This document shows positions 1 through 6,506 of a stretch of 14,305 nt of DNA, piece after piece. The notes beneath the pieces are model-generated. The model had not been told where the DNA came from and did not search any database. It was given only the letters and a program-made list of their open reading frames with translations. Each line of letters opens with the position of its first letter. The first letter of the stretch is position 1. The DNA lies in contig DDUU01000004.1 in assembly GCA_002344965.1 (NCBI GenBank), positions 1 to 14,305 of the forward strand. The letters are read 5' to 3'. Source of the DNA: Candidatus Tepidiaquacellales bacterium UBA2330 (GTDB taxonomy: Bacteria > Bacteroidota > Ignavibacteria > Tepidaquicellales > Tepidaquicellaceae). The translations under genes were made by a program, and so were the position numbers.

Positions 1-71
1 TTTTTAATATGAGTAAACTGGGCGTTACAATTTAAAATTTTTTTATTAACTAATCAATTATATAACCTCTT

Positions 72-1061
72 ATGAATATTTTAATTTTAGGTGGCACGAT
101 CTTTCTCGGTAAGCATATCGTCAATGCTGCTTTGGCAAAAAATCATACCGTAACTCTGTTTAACCGCGGTAAACATAATCCGGAATGGTTTCCTGATTTG
201 GAAAAAATTAAAGGCGACAGGGAAGTGGATCTCAGCGGACTTAAAGGAAGAAAGTTTGATGCAGTAATTGACACATGCGGATATGTTCCCGGAGTTGTGA
301 AAAGATCTGCGGAATTTCTCAGAGATTCTGCCGGTCACTATACTTTTATATCAAGCATCTCGGTTTACAATGATTTTAAGAAACTGAATATGAATGAAGA
401 TTCGCCCGTTGGTGTCGTAACAGACGGGAATTTCAGTGAAATGACAATGGAAAATTACGGACCGCTGAAAGCTCTGTGTGAAAAGGAAGTCACTGATGTT
501 TTCGGCTATGATGCCTCAATAGTCAGATCCGGTCTGATAGTAGGTGACGGTGATTTTTCAGACAGATTCACTTATTGGGTAAGAAGAATTGCAAACGGCG
601 GCAAAGTTATTATTCCTGTCAGTAAAGTAAATAATGTGCAGTTCATTGATGTTAAAGACCTTGCGGATTGGACTCTTAAAATGTGCGAAGAAAAAATTTC
701 CGGCGTTTATAATTCAACCGGACCTCTTGATACATTGTCGTTAAATGATTTTACGGCAAAATGTAAGGATTTTTCCGGAAGTGATGCGGAATTTATATAT
801 ATGGATGAAAAGTTTCTTCTTGATGAAAATGTAGTGCCGTTCAGAGATCTTACTCTCTGGCTGCCCGAAGAGGACGCAGGCGTGAATAATATAGACATAA
901 CAAAAGCAAAAAAAGCCGGACTTACTATCAGACCGCTTGAAGATACATTCAAAGACACTATTCAATATGACCTGTCAAGAGGTCCTGACTTCAAACTGCG
1001 TACAGGACTTTCGGAAGAAAAGGAAAGTGAACTTCTTGAGAAATGGAATAAAGTTAAGTAA
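72..1061 (+). CDS. NAD(P)-dependent epimerase/dehydratase family protein (SDR)
   Basis: Predicted cytoplasmic oxidoreductase of the extended/atypical short-chain dehydrogenase superfamily, 329 aa, a normal length for the family. The Rossmann nucleotide-binding loop is at the very N terminus (GGTIFLG, residues 7-13), followed by an acceptor strand ending TLFNRG (about 28-33). This GGTxFLG form is typical of the branch related to chloroplast CSP41 and isoflavone-reductase-like proteins rather than classic GxxGxxG epimerases. A serine-rich strand (SSISVY, 94-99) and a YxxxK pair (Y129, K133) match the SDR catalytic positions. There is no signal peptide or membrane segment. The start is set by the Rossmann strand, which begins at residue 2; no clear Shine-Dalgarno precedes it. 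It stands alone, 104 bp before a secreted protease gene, so context does not reveal the substrate. Family assignment is firm; substrate unknown. Confidence 0.85.
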   Translation: MNILILGGTIFLGKHIVNAALAKNHTVTLFNRGKHNPEWFPDLEKIKGDREVDLSGLKGRKFDAVIDTCGYVPGVVKRSAEFLRDSAGHYTFISSISVYNDFKKLNMNEDSPVGVVTDGNFSEMTMENYGPLKALCEKEVTDVFGYDASIVRSGLIVGDGDFSDRFTYWVRRIANGGKVIIPVSKVNNVQFIDVKDLADWTLKMCEEKISGVYNSTGPLDTLSLNDFTAKCKDFSGSDAEFIYMDEKFLLDENVVPFRDLTLWLPEEDAGVNNIDITKAKKAGLTIRPLEDTFKDTIQYDLSRGPDFKLRTGLSEEKESELLEKWNKVK

Positions 1062-1165
1062 GCATGATTTTCCAAATTCAATTTTACGGAAATTAAAAAT
1101 TAATAAACATTTTATTAAATAAATATTATTCCTATTTTTACCAAATCAATTAAATTAAAAAAAAC

Positions 1166-3418
1166 ATGTACAGTAAATTAATAAAATTTACAGGAGTCAT
1201 AGTTTTGTGTCTGATATTCAGTAACATCTCTTTATCAGGTACAAAAACTCCTTATAATCTCTTTTCATCAGGAGATAATTCAGTAAATACTGAAATTTCC
1301 GCATTAGTAGACAACGCTGTCTTTATGAATATCAATAAAGATGAACTGAGAAGGCTCTGTGAAAACAGAGAAATGGAAATTCAAATCACAATGCCTTACG
1401 GAGATAACAGTTTTTCAAATATCACCCTTCAGAGATTTGATATACTTAAGCCGGATGCAAAAATCGTTGCGAGAACCATCCGCGGTAATGAAGAAGTGAA
1501 GCTTGATGACGTTGCGGTATCTTACACAGGCAAACTCAATGGACTTGATAACTCTCTCATCTCCATCACTTTCACAAAAGAAAAAGTAACCGGACTTCTT
1601 GTATCTCAGAATGACAATTATATTCTCGGAAACATTAATGATAATTCCGGAAATGCAACAGATACTTATATCCTTTACAGAGAAAGCGATCTTAAGAAGA
1701 AAAATGATTTTCAATGCTATACCGATGACAATCTTTCTTCAGAAGCTATTGAAAAAATGAGAAGTTCAATTATCAGTCAGCTGAACGATAATTCGCCGAC
1801 TGATCTTTACATTGCTGAAATTGCCATTGAACTTGACTTCGCTACTTATAACATCTACAGCGCATCTGTTCAGAATACAACAAATTACGCTCTTGCATTA
1901 ATGGCTGCTTCTTCCGCTATTTATATGAAAGAAGTAAATGTAAAGTTTATAATTCCATACTTAAGAGTCTGGACAACTCCAGATCCGTATACAGGAACTA
2001 ACTCTAACCAGCTTCTTAATCAGTTCAGAGCTGAATGGAACGCAAATCAAACCGGAGTACAAAGAACTTTAGCGCATTACATTACCAGAAGAGGCGGTAA
2101 CTACGGCGGTATTGCATGGGTCGGAGTGCTCTGTTCACCAACTGCCGGCGGACTCGGATACGGATTCAGTAATACTGACGGACCTATTCAGCCGCTGCCT
2201 ACTTATTCATGGGATGTAATGGTTGTATCTCACGAGATCGGACATAATTTCGGTTCACCGCATACTCACAACTGCAGCTGGGTCGGAGGAGTCGGAATAA
2301 TTGACAGCTGTTATGCTGCCGAAGGCGGATGCTATAACGGTCCTCCCGTTGCTGCTGTCGGAACTATCATGAGCTATTGTCACCTTAACGGTTCCATAAG
2401 TTTAGTAAAAGGATTCGGTCCTCAGCCCAGAGCATTAATAAGATCCAATGCTGAAAATTCCGGATGTATGTATGTCCCGTCTACTCAGGTACAGGTCGGT
2501 TATCCAAACGGCGGCGAGGTATTCAGAACAGGGAATTCAACTCAGATATACTGGGGAACATCTCTGACAGGAAATGTCAATATTGAATTATCAACAAACG
2601 CCGGTTCAAGCTGGACTACAATTCAGAACAATGTCCCGGCTTCGCAGAGAATTTATGACTGGGTATTGCCTTATATAGCTACTACCACACAGGCGAAAAT
2701 CAGAATTATAGATTCATCAAATCCTTCATTCGCAGATACCTGTGATAATAATTTCACGCTCGTTTTATCTTATATACCTTTTACAATAGTTTCACCTCCT
2801 TCTTTTACAAGGATAGAAACTTCACCGACCGGAACTTCCACTCACAGATTTGACTGGACAAGCGCCGGCACTCATCCTTCTTTAAGATATGGAGTTAAGA
2901 TCAGAAAGATTGGCGCAGGAGCGGTGGATTTCTTTTATTACAGCAATAACGCCGGAGCTGATACTGCCGTAACTTTCAGAAACAGTTTACTTGACAGTCT
3001 TGCGCAGCAGATCGGTACAACCGGCGACTCCGTCAGATGCTCCTGGAGAAGCTGGGCGTATAACGGATATGATTCCACATCATCCGGTAACAGCGGTATC
3101 ATAACTTTTGCAAGAACAGGTGTTGGTATAAATGTCATTTCCTCCGCAATTCCTGAAAATTTTGAACTGTTCAATAATTACCCGAATCCTTTTAACCCTT
3201 CTACAAACATTAGATTTGCAATGCCGAAGTCAGGCAAAGTTGAACTTAAAGTTTATGACGCACGAGGAAAGGAAATGAGTGTGTTAGTCAATGAGAACTT
3301 AAGCGCCGGAAGTTATGAATACAGATTCGATGCGGCAAATCTGCCGAGCGGCGTTTACTTCTACGCTTTAAGAACATCGGATTTTAATGCGACTAAGAAA
3401 ATGCTTTTAGTGAAGTAA
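1166..3418 (+). CDS. Secreted M12B (reprolysin-like) zinc metalloprotease with T9SS sorting domain
   Basis: Predicted extracellular or surface-bound metzincin protease, 750 aa. Residues 1-25 form a signal peptide with a hydrophobic core. Residues 26 to about 210 look like a propeptide; C184 in FQCYTDD could be a cysteine-switch residue (inference). The catalytic domain runs about 215-440. It carries HEIGHNFGSPH with the expected HExxHxxGxxH zinc ligands H356, H360 and H366 and catalytic E357, and a Met-turn at M402 in GTIMSYC. After it come an Ig-like domain of the PNGGEVF...IELSTNAGSSW type (about 440-525), a second beta-rich domain (about 530-655), and a T9SS type A sorting domain from N671 to the end. 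The sorting domain should be removed on export through the type IX system, leaving the protein secreted or surface-attached. The gene is followed by a strong terminator, so it is probably a single-gene unit. Substrate unknown. Confidence 0.9.
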   Translation: MYSKLIKFTGVIVLCLIFSNISLSGTKTPYNLFSSGDNSVNTEISALVDNAVFMNINKDELRRLCENREMEIQITMPYGDNSFSNITLQRFDILKPDAKIVARTIRGNEEVKLDDVAVSYTGKLNGLDNSLISITFTKEKVTGLLVSQNDNYILGNINDNSGNATDTYILYRESDLKKKNDFQCYTDDNLSSEAIEKMRSSIISQLNDNSPTDLYIAEIAIELDFATYNIYSASVQNTTNYALALMAASSAIYMKEVNVKFIIPYLRVWTTPDPYTGTNSNQLLNQFRAEWNANQTGVQRTLAHYITRRGGNYGGIAWVGVLCSPTAGGLGYGFSNTDGPIQPLPTYSWDVMVVSHEIGHNFGSPHTHNCSWVGGVGIIDSCYAAEGGCYNGPPVAAVGTIMSYCHLNGSISLVKGFGPQPRALIRSNAENSGCMYVPSTQVQVGYPNGGEVFRTGNSTQIYWGTSLTGNVNIELSTNAGSSWTTIQNNVPASQRIYDWVLPYIATTTQAKIRIIDSSNPSFADTCDNNFTLVLSYIPFTIVSPPSFTRIETSPTGTSTHRFDWTSAGTHPSLRYGVKIRKIGAGAVDFFYYSNNAGADTAVTFRNSLLDSLAQQIGTTGDSVRCSWRSWAYNGYDSTSSGNSGIITFARTGVGINVISSAIPENFELFNNYPNPFNPSTNIRFAMPKSGKVELKVYDARGKEMSVLVNENLSAGSYEYRFDAANLPSGVYFYALRTSDFNATKKMLLVK

Positions 3419-3460
3419 TTACAAATATCAAATTATAAATAAGTAATCTTAAAATATTTT

Positions 3461-3498
3461 ATCCCGCAGAGATAAAAATCTTTGCGGGATTTTTTTTT
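3461..3498 (+). terminator. Intrinsic terminator after the M12B protease gene
   Basis: A 12-bp stem (3461-3472 paired with 3479-3490, one G-U wobble, core ATCCCGCA/TGCGGGAT) with a six-base loop TAAAAA is followed by a run of nine T. It lies 42 bp past the protease stop codon and should end that transcript. Confidence 0.9.
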
Positions 3499-3745
3499 AA
3501 TGTAACTTCCGCACACAGCAGAGCTTTCCGCCCTCGCTTTGTCAGTCGATGAATATGTATCTCGGAAAAACATCTCCGCTGCGCTACAGCCTGATCTGTA
3601 TCAATCTCACTGTTAGAAATTTCAAAATAAATTAACTTGATTTTTTTTTTTTTTTTTCATAATTATACGCAAAACGAAAAAAGATATTCCCGCCCCAAAC
3701 GAAAATATCTTAATGTAAATTTAAAAAATCTTTAGAGAAGCGGAT
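3499..3745. other. Intergenic region: GC-richer island and T17 homopolymer
   Basis: This stretch lies between the M12B terminator and the first propeller gene. From about 3505 to 3600 it is visibly richer in G+C than its surroundings. The island could encode only a 28-codon peptide on the + strand (ATG at 3549) and a longer open frame on the minus strand; neither has a recognisable product or ribosome binding site. At 3641-3657 there is an uninterrupted run of 17 T. The last 61 bp (3685-3745) are homologous to the leader of the second propeller gene. I see no tRNA or known riboswitch here. Confidence 0.5.
3641..3657. repeat. T17 homopolymer tract
   Basis: Seventeen consecutive T, about 90 bp upstream of the first propeller gene and not preceded by a convincing terminator stem. 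Tracts this long are slippage-prone, so length may vary between cells or be an assembly uncertainty. Confidence 0.8.
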
Positions 3746-3811
3746 ATGAAAAAAATAATTTTAACTCTATTCTTATATTTAATTTCATTTTTAAATTCAG
3801 AAGCTCAGTGG
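3685..3811 (+). repeat. Duplicated leader plus signal-peptide region, copy 1
   Basis: The last 61 bp before the first propeller gene and its first 66 coding bases match the same part of the second propeller gene (5014-5139). In the first 66 coding bases I count five differences. The roughly 40 bases before the ATG differ by a few substitutions and one base of length, and weaker similarity continues upstream to 3685. The duplication therefore includes the untranslated leader and probably the promoter. Confidence 0.8.
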
Positions 3812-4312
3812 TTCACTCAGCAAAGCGGGACTACTAATACTCTTTATGATATCGAGTTTATAAATGATAAAACCGGATGGGTTTGCGGAGTTGACGGATA
3901 CATTATAAAAACAACAAACGGAGGAATGAATTGGATAAGGCAGGGATTTGGAGTAACATTCGAACCGCTTTTCGGAATACATCCGGTTGATTCGAATACT
4001 ATTTATTCTGTTGGGTTTTTCAGAACTGTAGTAAAAACAACTGATGGCGGCAAAGCATGGATTAAAATAGAGAGCGGAATACAGGGAGATGGTAGATATA
4101 CATGTGTTTATTTTTTAAATCAGAACACGGGATGGATTGGAAATTTTGCCAGTCCGGATTATGGAGTCAGAAAAACTACAAATGGAGGTAACACTTTTTT
4201 TTCTATACCATTTAGCGGTATACCAAGGGATTTGTATTTTAAAGACAGTCTTAACGGAATAGGAGTAGGCGGATTATCATATATATATATAAAACTACCG
4301 ACGGCGGATTAA
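3746..4312 (+). CDS. YCF48/BNR-type beta-propeller secreted protein, N-terminal part of a frameshifted gene
   Basis: First part (188 aa) of a gene whose full reading frame runs to 4983. It starts with a signal peptide with a hydrophobic core and an SEA|QW cleavage site, very like that of the paralog at 5074. It then holds three complete propeller blades of the pattern TGWxxG...IxKTTNGGxxW (about residues 49-69, 90-110 and 129-152). Blade four begins normally (NGIGVGGLSYIY) and then goes out of frame at an (AT)6 run (4279-4290), ending in KLPTAD. If one AT is removed, the reading becomes YIYKTTDGGLNW and continues straight into the next open frame. As written, the product has fewer than four of seven blades and no T9SS sorting domain, so it is probably non-functional. 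It could be a recent pseudogene, a slippage-switched gene or a sequencing error; the sequence alone cannot decide. Confidence 0.8.
   Translation: MKKIILTLFLYLISFLNSEAQWFTQQSGTTNTLYDIEFINDKTGWVCGVDGYIIKTTNGGMNWIRQGFGVTFEPLFGIHPVDSNTIYSVGFFRTVVKTTDGGKAWIKIESGIQGDGRYTCVYFLNQNTGWIGNFASPDYGVRKTTNGGNTFFSIPFSGIPRDLYFKDSLNGIGVGGLSYIYIKLPTAD
4279..4290 (+). repeat. (AT)6 dinucleotide run at the frameshift point
   Basis: Six AT units inside the fourth propeller blade. In the present state the frame ends 20 bases later. With five units (or any change of -2 or +1 modulo 3) the KTTDGGLNW blade end is restored and the frame runs on to 4983. Confidence 0.9.
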
Positions 4313-4332
4313 ACTGGAATTCATTTTCATTA

Positions 4333-4983
4333 GTGTTTACGGGTGACTTTTACAGGGTATCTTTCATAAATGATAATACAGGATATACAGCAAGTCACAG
4401 AGCGGTTTATAAAACAACAAATTTCGGTACAAACTGGGACAGCGTTGGTAACATTCCGGTATCTCTAGGAAGTGTTTTAAGTGTAGAATTTTGTAATGAA
4501 AATACTGGTTGGGCTGGTACTCAATATCAAATGTATAAGACAACGAATGGAGGAAGAAACTGGTTAATACAAAATTCTACTTTACCTGGAGTGGTATATA
4601 GTTTATGGGCATTTAACGACTCATTAGTTTGGGGATGTGGTAACGGAGGTAGAATTTGGCATACAATCAGAGGCGGTGATACTTTAACAAACATAAATAA
4701 TGTTTCAACTTCTGTTATTAAAGAATTTAGGTTATTCCAGAATTACCCAAACCCATTTAACAATAAAACAATAATAAAGTTAGAAATTATAAAAATGGGA
4801 AATTATGAAATTGAAATATTTAATATTGCAGGTAAAAAAATTGAAACAATTTTTAATGGCGAATTAAATACAGGTCAGTATGAGATTATATTTAACGCTA
4901 AAGAATTAAGCTCCGGAATATATTTTTACAGATTGTCAGGAAATAACATCAGTGAAACTAAAAAGCTTTTATTGATAAAATAA
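4333..4983 (+). CDS. YCF48/BNR-type beta-propeller protein, C-terminal part of a frameshifted gene with T9SS sorting domain
   Basis: Second part of the gene that begins at 3746. The nominal start is a GTG inside the coding sequence (the V of SLVFTGDFY), with no ribosome binding site, so it is not a natural gene start; the homologous frame is open from the AT run at 4290. It encodes blades five to seven (TGYTASHRAVYKTTNFGTNW, TGWAGTQYQMYKTTNGG, LVWGCGNGGRIWHTIRGG), a short linker, and a complete T9SS type A sorting domain from NYPNPFNNKT to the terminal KKLLLIK. Without a signal peptide this fragment could not enter the Sec/T9SS route by itself. Joined to the first part it gives a protein of about 411 aa, close to the 417 aa paralog immediately downstream. 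Confidence 0.8.
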   Translation: MFTGDFYRVSFINDNTGYTASHRAVYKTTNFGTNWDSVGNIPVSLGSVLSVEFCNENTGWAGTQYQMYKTTNGGRNWLIQNSTLPGVVYSLWAFNDSLVWGCGNGGRIWHTIRGGDTLTNINNVSTSVIKEFRLFQNYPNPFNNKTIIKLEIIKMGNYEIEIFNIAGKKIETIFNGELNTGQYEIIFNAKELSSGIYFYRLSGNNISETKKLLLIK

Positions 4984-5013
4984 AACATTAATAATTATGA
5001 TAAGAGCGCCATA

Positions 5014-5139
5014 TAATCCCGCTCGAAACATAATCATCTTAAAGTAAATTTAAATATCTTTAGACAAGCCGATATGAAAAAAATAATTTTAATTCTATTC
5101 TTATATTTAATTTCAGTTTTAGAGTCAGAAGCGCAGTGG
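5014..5139 (+). repeat. Duplicated leader plus signal-peptide region, copy 2
   Basis: Second copy of the leader and signal-peptide coding segment described at 3685-3811. At the far upstream end (5014-5040 against 3685-3711) I count 20 of 27 identical bases. Confidence 0.8.
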
Positions 5140-6327
5140 ATACTACAAAGTTCATTCACAAATAGCAATTTATATGACGTTGAGTTTTATAACAGGAATA
5201 CCGGCTGGGCTGTAGGTAACGGAGGTACGATTTTAAAGACTACAAACGGAGGTACGAACTGGAATAACGTACCAAACCCTGCTGTGGGAAAACCTTTGTC
5301 AAGTATTCATATTGTAGATTCAAATATTTGCTATGTAGTCGGCTGGTTTGAAACAATTATAAAATCAACAGACGGCGGCGGCAGCTGGATAGTCATCAGA
5401 AATAACGGATGGGGATTCGGAGCAAGCTACAATGCAGTATTTTTTATTGACGAAAATACGGGCTGGATTGCCGGAGGCAGTCAGAGAATTTTAAGGACTA
5501 CAAACGGCGGTGATTCCATTATCACAGATTATCTCTTTGCAGGCAATCTTCAGGATATGTATTTCAAAGATGCTATGACAGGAATTGTTACAGGTTCGGG
5601 ATTGAGCACTTTTAAAACAACAAATGGTGGATTGAGCTGGAATAATATAGTTATGCCAATTGGATTTAGAATTCCTGAATTTTATAAATTAACTTTTGTA
5701 AATGATTTAACCGGTTGGGTAGCCGGGACAGACCGGCGTATTTTCAAAACCACTGACTTCGGAGATACTTGGTCCTATATAGATTCAATTGCCGTAAATC
5801 CTCAAATGCGATGCGCGGAATTCATTGATGAAAACACCGGCTTTGTTGGCGGGGAACAGGGTTATCTTTTTAAATCTACGGATGGCGGAGAAAATTTTGT
5901 CAGAGAAAATTCAGGGTTATTTCCTCCGGCTTTTATGGCATCAATACATTTTTATAACGACTCAATCGGATGGGCGGTTGGCGGCGGCGGAAAAATTATC
6001 AAAACAACAAACGGAGGTCAGACTTTGGTAAATACAATTAGTCAGGAGCAGGAACTTCCGAATGAATTCTCTCTTTCTCAAAATTATCCGAATCCTTTTA
6101 ATTCGAAAACAAAGATAAATTACAAAATAGGAAAAGAGGCATTTATACAAATTAAAATTACTGATTTATCAGGCAAAGAAATAAAAACATTAATAAATAA
6201 AAAACAAAATTCGGGAAATTATGAAATAAACTTTGACGCTACAGAATTGAGTTCCGGAATATATTTTTATTCACTATATATCGATAAAATAATAATGGAT
6301 AATAAGAAGTTTGTGCTTTTGAAATAA
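5074..6327 (+). CDS. Secreted seven-bladed YCF48/BNR-type beta-propeller protein with T9SS sorting domain
   Basis: Intact paralog (417 aa) of the frameshifted gene just upstream. It has a signal peptide ending SEA|QW, then seven repeats of the form TGWAVGNGGTILKTTNGGTNW. Their tips read KTTNGGTNW, KSTDGGGSW, RTTNGGDSI, KTTNGGLSW, KTTDFGDTW, KSTDGGENF and KTTNGGQT. This count fits a closed seven-bladed propeller like the photosystem assembly factor YCF48. In this lineage the fold is used broadly in exported proteins, so a photosynthetic role is not implied. The C terminus from N337 (NYPNPFNSKT) to KKFVLLK is a T9SS type A sorting domain, predicting secretion or surface attachment. The specific function is unknown; binding of protein or carbohydrate is plausible. 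It lies 90 bp after its paralog with its own copied leader, so it may be transcribed separately. Confidence 0.88.
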   Translation: MKKIILILFLYLISVLESEAQWILQSSFTNSNLYDVEFYNRNTGWAVGNGGTILKTTNGGTNWNNVPNPAVGKPLSSIHIVDSNICYVVGWFETIIKSTDGGGSWIVIRNNGWGFGASYNAVFFIDENTGWIAGGSQRILRTTNGGDSIITDYLFAGNLQDMYFKDAMTGIVTGSGLSTFKTTNGGLSWNNIVMPIGFRIPEFYKLTFVNDLTGWVAGTDRRIFKTTDFGDTWSYIDSIAVNPQMRCAEFIDENTGFVGGEQGYLFKSTDGGENFVRENSGLFPPAFMASIHFYNDSIGWAVGGGGKIIKTTNGGQTLVNTISQEQELPNEFSLSQNYPNPFNSKTKINYKIGKEAFIQIKITDLSGKEIKTLINKKQNSGNYEINFDATELSSGIYFYSLYIDKIIMDNKKFVLLK

Positions 6328-6384
6328 TATTAGAATTGTAATGACAAGAGGTCCTTAAAAAATCTCGAAGACTAAGTATTAAAC

Positions 6385-6458
6385 AGGGCGGAAGCTCTCT
6401 TACCTCTGCGAAAAGGTTAAAAGTTTATTCCAAATATTGTTTTGGAATACTCCGCCCT
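6385..6458 (+). other. Possible branched RNA structure before the M6-like gene
   Basis: An outer 8-bp stem AGGGCGGA/TCCGCCCT (6385-6392 with 6451-6458) encloses a hairpin ATTCCAAA-TATTGT-TTTGGAAT (6427-6448) and a weak 4-bp hairpin ACCT/AGGT (6402-6405 with 6414-6417). Together they could form a three-way junction. The outer stem is followed by an A/T-rich stretch with T runs, so it might act as a terminator for the propeller gene or a 5' leader element of the next gene, which starts 48 bp later. It matches no riboswitch class I recognise. Confidence 0.4.
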
Positions 6459-6506
6459 TTATTTTAAAAATTTTTATCAAAATATAATTATAGGAGTTAT
6501 AAAAAA

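Noticed and set aside
1..71. Possible end of an upstream gene at the left edge
   Set aside because: The 71 bases are AT-rich with early stops and give no recognisable protein end or terminator.
937..1122. 61-codon plus-strand frame over the end of the SDR gene
   Set aside because: Most of it overlaps the conserved 3' end of the SDR gene in another frame, it has no ribosome binding site and no recognisable features.
5074..6327. Photosystem II assembly role for the YCF48-like proteins
   Set aside because: They carry a T9SS sorting domain and there are no photosynthesis genes nearby; only the propeller fold is shared.
6385..6458. Known riboswitch class (for example cyclic-di-GMP)
   Set aside because: I do not see the conserved core bases of any class I know; only generic stems are visible.
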